A DNA stretch of 64,000 nt from Raffaelea ambrosiae (lineage: Eukaryota > Ascomycota > Sordariomycetes > Ophiostomatales > Ophiostomataceae). Under the pieces are notes generated by a model. That model was given only the letters and a program-made list of their open reading frames with translations, did no database searches and was not told the origin of the DNA. Of this stretch, positions 1 to 10,545 are shown piece after piece. The translations under genes and the position numbers were made by a program. The stretch covers positions 303,351-367,350 of the forward strand of contig PCDI01000005.1 of assembly GCA_002778195.1 (NCBI GenBank). Reading direction: 5' to 3'. Position 1 is the stretch's first letter; each line of letters starts with the position of its first letter.

Positions 1-103
1 CATCTTTCGAGGCTCACAGCTCACAAGCCAACACAAAATCAAAAGTCACTAGAAGCCCCTTCACAGTTTTTACTTCTTTATTATTGCACAAACAATACCC
101 AAG

Positions 104-469
104 ATGCAAATTTCTATTGCTTTGATTGCCCTCTTTTCAGCGGGCACAAGCCTTGCTGCCGTTGTCAACATCCGGGCCGCAGCGGACTTTGGCACCTGTA
201 CACCTACCATGGACTTTCAACTCGGCCGGCCGGGGAGGAAGGCTGACGAAGGCACCTTCTTGCCAACTGATCCCGTGGTCGCCGAGGGCCAACAAGATGC
301 TCTGAACCCGAACATTATTACAAACCGGATCTGCGATCAGCTCACGAACGTCTGCGACGCCAACCAAGCCGCCAAGGACTTGTGTGACCAGGCGCAAGCG
401 ACAGTTCAGTCACTAGGCACGAAGGACGCAACCACGGCTGATGCTTTTAACTCTGCTCTCGGGTTTTAG
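104..469 (+). CDS. small secreted protein
   Basis: Single-exon 121-residue protein. Residues 1-18 form a clear signal peptide (short N-region, hydrophobic ALIALFSAG core, small residues before cleavage near SLA|A). The mature part is acidic and holds four cysteines (in FGTCTP, NRICDQ, TNVCDA and KDLCDQ), which could form two disulfides. Size and layout resemble the small secreted proteins common in Sordariomycetes, which often have homologues only in fungi. The ATG is preceded by an A-rich leader (ATACCCAAG). No enzyme motif is visible; an extracellular or effector-like role is only inference. The first 103 bases of the window hold nothing else recognisable. Confidence 0.75.
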   Translation: MQISIALIALFSAGTSLAAVVNIRAAADFGTCTPTMDFQLGRPGRKADEGTFLPTDPVVAEGQQDALNPNIITNRICDQLTNVCDANQAAKDLCDQAQATVQSLGTKDATTADAFNSALGF

Positions 470-930
470 AAGCATCGTGCAAAAACGCGGCAAGACAATA
501 GAGTTATGGGTACAGGCAATGGTTTTGGCACACAATAGCACAGGCTGTTCGAACGAGCCAGCGCTTACAAATTTTCAGCACCCACTATTGTTGTACCATA
601 TTTGACATGCATTTATCTGTGAGATATGGTTGGATCAGCTGAAGGCGACTTTTAGAAAGTCGAAAACAGAAAGTAGGGAATCAAACGAAACAAGACAACT
701 TTTTTTTCAATAAAAAGAAGAAACCGCACGATAAATGGCAAGACGTGGGAGGGCGAGAAACCCAGCCATTCAAATTGTAGAAGAAAGGTAATACTACACC
801 ACATGCTATCTACCACAGTATGGTGGCAATCATAAAATGGCCACAGAACAGCTGGTGAAGGAAAGCCCCAAGTGGAATACCCCGGTAAATTATGGCGATG
901 CTGAGTCACTAACCCCCCCCAATGTAAGTT
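470..930. other. intergenic, no gene seen
   Basis: Convergent spacer between the secreted protein and the PARP gene. The short minus-strand frame inside it (652-909) has no recognisable features. A C8 run lies at 913-920, just beyond the PARP stop codon. Confidence 0.6.
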
Positions 931-3174
931 TCACATACGAACCCTGAATAGATACCGGAGTCGGACCTGAGACACATCGTAAACAATATACTCGTTGTAA
1001 TAAAGAGAGGCACCGGGGACATTTGTCGGCCCCGGGACGTGAGATACGTCCGGCTTAGATAGGTTAGCATTGCTTGCTTCTTGGACATTGAGATAAGAGA
1101 AACAGTCGACTTACAACTTTCACACCCGAGAGATCTTTGTGGATGCAGCCTGCATCTTTCCAGGTTGAAGGGCCAGTATTACCCTGTCCCCACGTGGAGA
1201 ACATGCCCTTAGCCTTGGCATCGTCCCCTGCTGTATAAGACGCTGTCACAAGAGTCTGGATAGGCGAACCAAGCTCTGCTTCACAGAGTAGAAGCAATGC
1301 CGTACGTCCAGAACTGTGTGCACAGCAGTAGTTTGCAGATTTGGAAGACATATCGGCAAGATATATGCCCTTTCCAAACATGTAGCCGGACACTGGAGCT
1401 TCAGGGGGAGCAATGCGTAGGCCCTGGTTCAAAATGCCACCGAAATTGGTGACCCGCGAGCCATGCCACAGCAGGCGGGTATCCTTTTGAGGAGCAGGAA
1501 TGGGGCAGTTGCGGAGTCTGTCGCGCTCGCCATCACGCTCAATGCGGAAGACGTCTTCGATTGTGTAGTTGACATGGTGCGTCGCGCCACGCGATGCAAC
1601 GAGGTAATTCGCCAACTCCTTGAACTCTGCGCTGTCCTTATCGAGCGGCGTCATTTCTCTCAGACCGAGTCCGCTGTACTGCTTGTCGGCTGGGTGAACC
1701 GGATCTTCAGACTTGGATCGGCCGGCGTGCATGAGCAACTCCCCGTCCTTCATATCGCTGAGGCTTTCAAGAAGCTCTACTTCTTTTTTGAGGAGCGCAT
1801 AGTCCCGAATGATGGGTGGTCTGTTCCGGCCAAAAGCATGAGGGATCAGTGAGTAGTAGAGGTTTGACAAATCCTCAATGGCGCTGGGAGCGTCAGTGCT
1901 GTAAACGCTCTGGGCTAAACTTGGGTCGTCAAACAGGGCCGACAGATCCTTCAGTGCTTGAAATCCTCGACTGATGGTTGTCTTGCTGAGTTTCCCCAAG
2001 GGAAGTTTGTTCGCATCATAGTTCAGATCGGACATGGTAGCTGCAAAGTATTGGCTGTTGAATATCAACTCCATCAAGCTTTGGACCGGCTGTGACAGGG
2101 TGCACACTGGTGGATGTCGTTCTTCCTTCGTCTCCTCTGTCTTCTCCGAGCCAGCTGGCTTAGCAGCACCGCTGCCATTAGCGGCACCGTCATCGTCAGA
2201 GTCGGCATCGTAGTTCTTTTCAATGTATGCGTACTTTCCTGGAACCGGGCTCTCATGGCGGTCCTCCCAACGGAGACCAGACTTATCCCTGAACTTTTTC
2301 TTGAACAACTTCTCGGCATTTTGTTGACTACCGCCATCCAGCATGGCCTTCTGACCCATCTCGCCAACGCGCCCCCATCTGGTCCAGACCCAGTACTTGC
2401 CGCTGTTGTCGCGCAAGGCCTGGCAGTATGAGCAGTAGGCACCGGCAAAGTACTTATATATACCTTGGGGGTTGGGGGAGGTCAACAGCATACCTGAATA
2501 ACGTAGAATTTATTATTATTGTGGGTAGCATTGGTTTGATTGAGGGAAGCGTCCCAGATGGTCCCATCGTCGTCGACATGCACAGAGGTGAGAGCAAGAG
2601 TGCAGTGTTCGTCGACAGGAATGAGTATGCCAGAGTTTGCAGTGCTTTTTGCCTTCTTTGTCACTGGTGGGGAAGGCGTCTGGGATGCTGCTGGTTTGTT
2701 TGCATCAGCAACTGGCGCTGACCGCTTCCGTGAGATCTTGGTAGGCGGTTGAGCTGCCACCGTTGCCTGTGGGGTGACCTGCGGCACCACGAAGTTGGCC
2801 TGAGCCGAGGCTGCTACGGCTGCAGGCGGCAAAGGAGGACCGGCTGAATGCAGGTAGGAAGATTCCTGTTCTCGCGCATTGTTGGCGACGCAGTCCAGCA
2901 GCCATTGGACGGTCAGGATGGGGATGCCTGTCCCCCGCGCGGCCTTCACCTTCACAGAGGGCTTGTTAAAGTGCTCCGTGGTGACAACCAGGTGCGTTGT
3001 GTCTGGGGCGACACTGTTGGAGGTTGTGGCTCCCAATGTCTCAATGTGTTTCTTCAAGGTCGCCTGAGAGAACCCGGCAAAGGTGCCGCAAAGGGCAACC
3101 TTGCAGCCATTCAGAGGAGGCGGGGGAGGCGACGGTGCTTTCGCCTTTCTGGCAGTATTCCTGCGGGGCGGCAT
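931..3174 (-). CDS. poly(ADP-ribose) polymerase (BRCT-WGR-PRD-catalytic)
   Basis: Three exons: 3174-2494, 2419-1115 and 1053-931, giving 702 residues. Both introns (2420-2493, donor GTATGC; 1054-1114, donor GTAAGT) keep frame. Domains in order: basic N-terminus, BRCT (about 20-105, with LCGTFAG and WLLDCV), Pro/Lys-rich linker, WGR domain (about 190-285, with VWTRWGRVGE), PARP regulatory helical domain (about 330-460), and catalytic ADP-ribosyltransferase fold. The H-Y-E triad is visible: LLWHGSR (about 542), GKGIYLAD (about 580) and YNEYIVYD (about 683). The catalytic Glu lies in the small last exon. This is the single fungal PARP1/2-like enzyme, which uses NAD+ to modify proteins at DNA breaks. 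It lacks the zinc fingers of animal PARP1, and the BRCT is N-terminal, as in other filamentous fungi. Confidence 0.93.
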
Positions 3175-3705
3175 CTTACTCCAGCTGTACAGCGCACAAC
3201 TACCCTATCTGGAGCTTGTGCGGTTAACTGGGGGAAGCCGAGAGCAATTGAACGTCAAGAGAAGGTTGGCATGGCAGGCCGACACGCATGGGAGACGCAA
3301 ACGAAGTTGGCTGGGAGCTGGAAAGGGGCGTATAAATAAGCGGCGAGGCCGAGCAACACCTAGGAACACACAAACAGGCAGCAAACAGGCACCAGCAGTG
3401 GACCCACCAAGCTGCCCAACCACATGCTCGCAGCTGATCAGGTGACCACATGCAAGGATTTCAGCCTCAACGTCAGGCCTTTTTCATCGTGCCAAGAAAA
3501 CAGGCATGGGCTCAGTTCATTGCTGGGTTGTTTTAGAGGCACTGGAACCGTGGACTAGGACATGAAAAGACAAAATGGATGAAATATGAAGACATGAGAA
3601 CAGGGAAGCAAGAAAACACCCCGATAGACCCTGGGAAGCGTATGATACGTACAGAAAACGGCAAAACGAATACAAGCGGGACGGCAGGATTGCCACGTCC
3701 CAAGT
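3175..3705. other. PARP upstream region, no gene seen
   Basis: Space between the PARP start and the end of the phosphatase-inhibitor gene, both on the minus strand. Several overlapping frames exist on both strands here, but none shows domain signal or plausible splice context. It most likely holds the PARP promoter and leader plus the 3' UTR of the next gene. Confidence 0.5.
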
Positions 3706-4540
3706 TCATGTGGTTCTGGAGGTGGGCAGCGGGGGAACTGGCGGAATTGCCTTGCTGCCGTCGCTGCTGTCGTCACCACCACCATCATCATCGTCATCTG
3801 CCAGCTCGTCCAGCTCCTCCGGATGGCCTAGGAATTTTGCCACGTTCTTCATCTCGTAGTGCTTCTTGCGCAGTTGCTCGAAGCGGTGGTGCTTTTCTCT
3901 CTCCTCAGCGCTCAAGCCTGCGAGCTCGTCGTCGTCATGTGTGCTGCTGGCATCGTCGACGTGGACCTTGCTCGACCGACTCTCGAACTCTCCCTCTGGT
4001 ACCTCTTCCTCAGGCTCGCCCAGCGAGAGCCCCGGGATTTCTTCCTCTCCGCCGCCCTCGTTGATGTCCTCTTCGTCAGAGGGATCCTCGGACGGGTCAT
4101 AGTGTTTGACATAGGGCGTTTTTGGCTCGTCGATCTTCATCGTCGCCGTGCGCTCTTGTTCTGTGAGGTACAGGTTGGCCTCATCCCACTTCAGCCGCTG
4201 GGAGTATTCTGCGTCCGTGTCGCCGTTGTGGGAAGGAGTTCGGCTCGACTGGCGCCGGGTGGTTCGCGCCACGGAAGACGAGCGGCGGCGGCCAGCGTTG
4301 ACCTGCGTGTTGTATATGGTGCGCTCCTTATCTGTCAACTGGTGACTGGCAACCTCGGGCTCTACTGTGGTGGTAGGGGCCAGGGGCGGCGATCGAATAG
4401 CGGCGTGTTTTTTGAGGATGCCTGTAGTGGTGATCAGTGCCTGAATGTTTGCGCGCGGTGGGTTGCATTAAACCGAGTGGGTTACCTTTGGGCGGCTTTG
4501 CCTCCAGGCCTGGCTGCGAGTGGGCGCCTGCGGATGCCAT
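3706..4540 (-). CDS. protein phosphatase 1 inhibitor-2 (IPP-2/Glc8-like)
   Basis: Two exons, 4540-4486 and 4421-3706, with a 64 bp intron (4422-4485, donor GTAACC, acceptor CTACAG). The joined protein has 256 residues. The splice recreates the family N-terminal signature PKGILKK, the PP1-docking segment. The central part has KWDEANLYLTEQER followed by MKIDEPKTPYVKHYD, matching the conserved inhibitor-2 block, and a KKHYEMKNV motif lies near the C-terminus, corresponding to the HYNE-type helix that enters the PP1 active site. Long acidic stretches suit an intrinsically disordered regulator. Role by family: inhibits or assists folding of PP1 (GLC7). An upstream in-frame ATG at 4582 would add 14 residues; the 4540 start is preferred because only a short lead precedes PKGILK in homologues. 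Confidence 0.88.
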
Positions 4541-5468
4541 CCTGTGCACAGCTAGATGCGATGATGGTGAAGCAAAGAACAAATTGCGTATCTCACAAGA
4601 CGAGTAACAGGCAACAGGTGGAAGGCTTGAGTGGCGGGGTAGCGTGGTGGTGAAACAGGTCTAGAAAACCACCTGAAGAGGCCGTTTGGAGCGCTGCAAT
4701 ATCATTGGCTGAGCGGCCCCGCCGGCACTTTTCCTGTCTTGGGACGTGCCTGCATATGCCTCGATTTTTAGACGGGAGCCTGTGAGAAGTTCCAGTGTAA
4801 CTGCGGCCCACGCCGGCGAATCAGCACTGCCACAACCCGCAACGTACTATGTATCTTGCAACAGCTTCCGGGGCAGGCAGAAGTCTCGAGACGAAGAGTC
4901 CACAGGGCACTACCATTGGACGACGGATGAACCCCAGTGAAAACGGATCGCACGAAAGCCTGCCGAATCCCTGCTGTACGAGTACGGAGGCTGTCCGTGT
5001 TGCTCTGTAGTTAGTGCTTGTGTCGCAGCGTTCGCTCCACCGAGCCAATCCGGTGGGATGCAATTAGCCTGTCTAGCAAGGCCAGAAAACCCCCCCAAGA
5101 CAAGAAAAGAAATACAGCGATGGCTCTGCGACGTCCAAGCCCCGGCCTGGATCCGTCCTTCCCCGAGCTTGCACAGAGCACACAGAGCGCTTGTTCGAGC
5201 CCAGCCAAACTTTACCCCAACATGGAGAGACGCAGGCATCGAATGACACATAGCCCTGCTCCGTGGGTAAATCATTATCCGGAAGGAGTGCGCATATGCC
5301 ACAGGCCGGCGGCATTACGACGCCGGCATTATGCTGCCGAGCCGGCAGCCGTATCCACCGCCCGTTGTATAACTGTACCCTAACAGCCTGCCGTTTCCTG
5401 GCTGTTGGGAGCAGCACTTCTGTCTACGATCCCACGTCGAAGCTCTACGTCAGTGTGGCCCCGGAGCA
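4541..5468. other. divergent intergenic region
   Basis: About 930 bp between the minus-strand phosphatase inhibitor and the plus-strand maleylacetate reductase, so it probably holds both promoters. Overlapping frames on both strands look like noise. A GTACGAGTAC word occurs at about 4977-4986, related to the palindrome described at 14021. Confidence 0.5.
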
Positions 5469-6539
5469 ATGGAGTTTGAATACCAGCCGAACCCCGCGCG
5501 GGTCATCTTTGGGAGCGGCACCGTCAACAAACTGCCTGGCGAGCTGCAGCGGCTGGGCCTGTCGAAGCCTCTCATTCTATGCACGCCCGAGCAGACGAAG
5601 CATGCTGAGAGCCTGGTCGCAATCTTAGACGGAAAGGTTGCCGGCATTTTCGCCGGGGCGGCAATGCACACCCCGGCGGAGGTGACCGAGAAGGCCATCG
5701 CCGTCGCCACCGAAGCGCACTGCGACTCTGTGGTCTCCATTGGCGGGGGCAGCACTACAGGGCTTGGAAAGGCCATCAGCTTCCGCACCGGCGTCTTCCA
5801 CCTGTGCATCCCGACAACCTATGCCGGCAGCGAGGTGACCCCCATCCTCGGCGAGACGAAGGACGGCCGCAAAACGACCAAATCAGACCCCAAGATCTTG
5901 CCTGGTGTTGTCATCTACGACGTCTTGAACACCATGACCCTGCCAACTGGCCTCAGCGCGACGAGCGGCGTCAATGCCATTGCCCACGCCGTCGAGGCGC
6001 TCTATGCCCGTGATGGGAACCCCGTCATCGACGTCTTTGCCACGCAAGGCATTCAGTCCCTGGCAGAGTCTCTGCCTCTCATCACCCAGGACCCGTCCTC
6101 GCTCGACGCGCGATCAAAGGCCCTGTACGGCGCATGGCTTTGTGGCACGTGCCTCGGAAGTGTGGGCATGTCGCTGCACCACAAGCTATGCCACACGCTC
6201 GGCGGCAGCTTCAACCTGCCCCACGCCGAGACCCATACAATTGTGCTCCCACACGCTCTTGCGTACAATGCGCCAAAGGTACCAAAGGCCATGGATGCCC
6301 TGGCAAAAGCTCTCCCCGGAAGCAACGGGGATGCCATCCATGGCTTAAACGAGCTGCTCCGAAAGCTGGGCGTGAAGAGGGACCTGAAATCGTTCGGCAT
6401 GAAAGAGGAGGACATTAGTAAGGCTGCTGAAATTGCTGTTAGCAACCCCTACTGGAACCCCCGCGACATTGAAAAGTCCTTAATCGAGGAGGTGATCCGC
6501 CGTGCTTGGGCCGGCGAAGATGCGCGGGCAGACATCTGA
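5469..6539 (+). CDS. maleylacetate reductase (iron-type alcohol dehydrogenase fold)
   Basis: Single exon, 356 residues. Family role: NAD(P)H-dependent reduction of maleylacetate to 3-oxoadipate (EC 1.3.1.32), the last step of the hydroxyquinol branch of aromatic degradation before the beta-ketoadipate pathway. The N-terminal nucleotide-binding half carries VIFGSGTV and SIGGGSTTGLGKAI; the PTTYAGSEVTPILGET block is characteristic of this subgroup. The C-terminal helical half has LHHKLCHTLGG and LPHAETHT, supplying the metal/substrate-site histidines. Length matches bacterial and fungal members (350-360). No hydroxyquinol dioxygenase is visible nearby. Lack of introns, unlike most neighbours, is compatible with old bacterial acquisition but does not prove it. 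Confidence 0.9.
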   Translation: MEFEYQPNPARVIFGSGTVNKLPGELQRLGLSKPLILCTPEQTKHAESLVAILDGKVAGIFAGAAMHTPAEVTEKAIAVATEAHCDSVVSIGGGSTTGLGKAISFRTGVFHLCIPTTYAGSEVTPILGETKDGRKTTKSDPKILPGVVIYDVLNTMTLPTGLSATSGVNAIAHAVEALYARDGNPVIDVFATQGIQSLAESLPLITQDPSSLDARSKALYGAWLCGTCLGSVGMSLHHKLCHTLGGSFNLPHAETHTIVLPHALAYNAPKVPKAMDALAKALPGSNGDAIHGLNELLRKLGVKRDLKSFGMKEEDISKAAEIAVSNPYWNPRDIEKSLIEEVIRRAWAGEDARADI

Positions 6540-7564
6540 GCGCAACGGCTCGACAGTTGGCGGCTGGAAATAACCACGGAGTTTCTGGAACGACACGCGT
6601 TGATTCCATGAGCCTAGATCACGCATGCATTCTATTTACGTAGTTGACTGGCATATACATCTGCACGTACTCTTGTTGACTTGTTGCATGTGTTTGGAGT
6701 GGTGACATTGTAGTGTATTAGCGATCCCTCAGTACAGGACGAAGAGGACCCAGGCTCTGGCAATCAAAGAGCCTCGGATGGAGAGACCAATGGTAGTGGA
6801 GATGATGGATGGCTTCCGACCAGCCTACCACATTATGGATCTTCTTATCTTGGTCTTCCAGCACGTTGCGCTTCTTTTCGCTGAAGGTAAGAATGCCCCC
6901 GAGGTATCTACTGGCAACCTACTAGTCAACAGAACCATTCGTGTATTGTGGCACACCTCATGACGAGCCTCCGATCTAGCACACCTCAAAGCATGTCCGC
7001 ACAAGAATCGAGCCCCCTTGATAACAACGTCAATGGCAAGGATGCTCTGCGAGAAATTCGAGTGGGGCCAAATCCCGGCCATTTGGACAGTGGCTTTTTG
7101 AGGCCCTACGATTTGCTCCGTCCAACTTCTCCCATCGCCACTTTTATGGCGGCAAACCCGAGCTTGCCACTCACCACGCAGTTCAGACGTACGCAAAGCC
7201 AATGCTTGCACACCTGTCGTAGAACGGCAGGTGAGCATAGCTGAGCCCGCACAGCGTCGAGACCTCGAAATCCGTGTGTTTGAGGTAGCTTGGAACGAGG
7301 CCGCCCTGTGGTCTTGAGGAATGTTTGTGACCGCTATGGTACAAAGCAGTTCATTGATGTTCTACCAGTGGCCCGGGTGCAGATTAACTATTGATACCAC
7401 ATCGAGAAGCGAAAGAAAGAACGTGCGCTTCGTCGGAACTCGGACCCAACAGGGAAAATCCTTTGTAGTGGAGACGTCGGGCTTGGCGTTTTGGCTGTAT
7501 GCCAAAAGGCTGACGGAGTACATGACTCCAACCACAAGTCCACCTTCATCCACCCCCGCACATA
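6540..7564. other. intergenic, no gene seen
   Basis: About 1 kb between two plus-strand genes. The plus-strand frame beginning at 7321 overlaps the next gene in another frame and shows no domain signal. A non-coding or short 5' exon of the TPR gene could lie here but is not supported by a clear splice pair. Confidence 0.45.
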
Positions 7565-10085
7565 ATGGAGAGCTGCCTCTGCAAGACGGTGCACCAGCTG
7601 GCGAGCAACTTCGAGGAGCTCCGAGCCAAGGAGCTCATATGTGCTCTGAACACGCATCTGAGAGAGCTCCGCTCCGTTCTGGCCAAGTCCAAAATACTTG
7701 CGAGGGAGATTCAGTACCACATCACGCCAAGCAACCACCGGATCGCAAAACTCTTCTTGTTGAAGACCGTTGATCTTGCATCCGCCAACCAAGCTTGCGA
7801 GGTGTTCGGAAATGATATAGATGGCTTCTGGGCACCATCTGACGACCACGCACTCAACGAATTGCGCCGAAGACTTGCCTGTGTGGCAATATTCCTCCGA
7901 TCCAAGCTAGACGCCGAGGGCCCCGTGCCGACATCGCTCGCCAGGCTTTTTCCGGGTCAGAAGAACTACTCGGATGTCCGAAATGCAGGACGGAAGTACA
8001 TTAAGATAGCCCGAAGACTCGGCGGTATCGGGGTTCTATTTTGGCTTCCGCTAGCCGTACCATCGTCGACGTGAGCAAGAGGAAACCTTCTCACCCCCCC
8101 CCTAGATTCAACGTCCTGCGCGAGAGAATGTCGTGGACAGCCACAACTAACGCGACATAGCTACGAGAGATACTTGAACATACACGACACGGAAATATTC
8201 GCCCACTTGGAGTCACTCAACCCACAGGCTCATACATACACGCTTTTTGTTCAAAGGCTTATCCTCAGTCAAGTTCGCCGTGCGTAGTCAACCGGTCCCC
8301 TCTATTTCCCACGAAAGACTGACCCAGAACACTGTCTAGAACCCCCTCTGTCGCAGTCTTTCTACAACCTATCCTTTGAATACAATGACCTTCTTCCGAG
8401 AAAGGATCAGCTGCTGCTCCTGTTGCACGCACTTGGAGGCTTTGAGGTCCCGGATGTGGTCCTGAGGGGCGTTCGCTTTCCACAGCGTCGATGGTCCACA
8501 GAAGGAGAAATCCAGTGCACCAGCCCTTTGAAGTACGGTCTCTCTCCAGACATTGTTCAATTATTGTCTGATGACTCTGAAATGCAGGAAATATCAACCT
8601 GCCCGGACGTAATTAAGCGATCTATAAATGACGAGGTCGTCGGCTTGTCTCTCCGTCCAGAACTGCACTCCCACTTCTCCCAAACACTGCTACCGCATAC
8701 AGTAAGAGAATTGCAAGTGGGTGCGTTGAGGCTGATTTGCTTTGCCTGTCCACCATGTTATGAGGGCAACACTATCTGGTATGACTCAAATGCTTCACAG
8801 TCAGACACACACACATACACACACACAGAAAGAGAGAAAGAGAGAGAGGCTCACGTGTCGATGCCATAGGTCGACGACCGTCAAAGAGACTATATGGCCC
8901 ATACTGGAGAAGGTGTCGCAAAAGAATCTGATCCCTGCGGATTTCGTTGCTGAAGTGCTTGATGCCGTTCTATACTTCGGAGAACGAGACTCGGTAACGA
9001 TGCGTCAAGAAGCTGTCCAAAAGGCCGAACAGCTACTCCGGAAATCCTTGCCCTACTATCTGCATGCGTCTGTTGTGCTCTTCCACAGCATACTCAGTCG
9101 TCTCGAGGGAGATCTGGTCAATTCAGAAATCCGCATCCGCGACTTTCTCATCCGCGGTCCCAAGCCGGCAACACGCCGAGACCATGCCCTTCGTGGACGT
9201 CTGCATATATCCCATCTGGAGACCAAGATCAAGTGCTACGACAATGACGTACCTTCGCGTCTTTACGACTGGAAAGCTGAGTACCCCTTGTCCACGCTAG
9301 ACATCGAGGTCACATCACGGCTCCAAAATGTGGCCGCTCGCTTCTTCCAGTCCATCGGTGATTTTGCCCCGGCACGAGACTGTCTGAAGCAGTTTCTGTC
9401 ACTCAATACTGTCAGACCAATTCGTGCCAACACGCGTCGCCTGGTTGTGGCCCGACTGGCTGACATTTACTGCGAAATGGGCGAGCACTCTAAGGCTCTG
9501 GAGATCCTCCAGCCCGAACTTGATGTGTTCGATGAGTCGGATCGAAAACGGCGCACATTTCGACGGCTAGTACTGGCCGCGATTGAAGCACACATCGGGT
9601 TGCATCAGCTGGAGACGGCCAAAAGCGAGCTTTCAATGCTACGGAATTTCATGCCACTAGCGCCCGCGGACCTCTACGATCAGCAACTGCATATGCGATT
9701 GTTGATTGCAGCCGCTCGCACTGTGCATATGCTCCCCAGCCCTGACGAGGCCGTAATGAGTTGGCAGCTTGCGCTCGAAGAGGTGGGCCATATGCACGCA
9801 TTGACGTCCAGTAGTCAATTCATAGTGGGTCTGATCCATCTGTCAAAAACGCATGCGCAGCTCCAGATAGGTGACCACAAGGGAGGGCGGCACTCGTGGG
9901 CCACTGGGGCAGAAATTGTGCGGAGTGCAAAATGCGAGTTTTGGATTCCAGTCATTGCGACATCATGGCTGCAGAAAATTGTCAAGGAGGTACACAGTAT
10001 GGAAGGCTGGTCAGTTTCATTGCTTATGCCTCGCAACGATGCCACAGTCCTACTGCCTGTAAAGGAAGGGAGCATTTCACAATAA
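7565..10085 (+). CDS. large fungal protein with C-terminal TPR-like helical repeats
   Basis: Four exons: 7565-8070, 8161-8279, 8340-8778 and 8870-10085. Joined frames give 759 residues. Introns are 90, 60 and 91 bp with donors GTGAGC, GTGCGT and GTATGA; the first has an ACTAAC branch site. The N-terminal 380 residues are unlike any domain I can name, with conserved-looking blocks FWLPLAVPSSTYERYL and CPPCYEGNTIW; the latter spans the third splice. The C-terminal half is a run of paired helices (SRLQNVAARFFQSIGDFAPARD, split by short loops; LADIYCEMGEHSKALEIL) typical of tetratricopeptide repeats. It looks like a recurrent lineage-specific fungal family, presumably a scaffold. No signal peptide or membrane segment. 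Function unknown. Confidence 0.7.
8802..8849. repeat. (CA)n/(GA)n microsatellite in intron 3
   Basis: A CA-rich run (about 8802-8827) followed by GA-rich sequence (about 8828-8849) fills much of the 91 bp third intron of the TPR-like gene. Gene finders may read through it because one frame stays open into the following sequence. Confidence 0.8.
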
Positions 10086-10545
10086 GGACTTTGGACTGGT
10101 ATATTCTCAGCGGCAGTAACCACAAGAGCCAATAATAGACCGAGTCAGAAGGGAGCCCATTCCAAAGGTCCTAAAGTCCAAACTTTCGTATCCCACACAC
10201 ACACACACACACACGTCGTCCATGTTGTGAGCCGACCCGTGAAAGTTGGCTCACACAGTAGTTTCGCCGGTTCAAAATACGACATGCAAGTTTCTATGCC
10301 GACCGAAATGGGTTGACAGGCTGCACTGCAATTGATTTCATGACATTACTATGTTTCATATTATTGGCAACGAATAAAAAATGCAATTGGAGCGAGTAAG
10401 CTATGGAAAGTGGGCTCATGACAATTGCGGACTTCTCCCACTTTGGTCCCACGTTATACAGAATGTTATCGTTCCGGTGCCACCTCATAGCAGCAATGAC
10501 ACTGACCGGTAAAGGACCACAAAAGAATGCGGGAAGCCATTAAAA
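10086..10545. other. convergent spacer with (CA)n repeat
   Basis: Space between convergent genes. A (CA)n microsatellite lies at about 10194-10214. Nothing else is recognisable. Confidence 0.6.
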
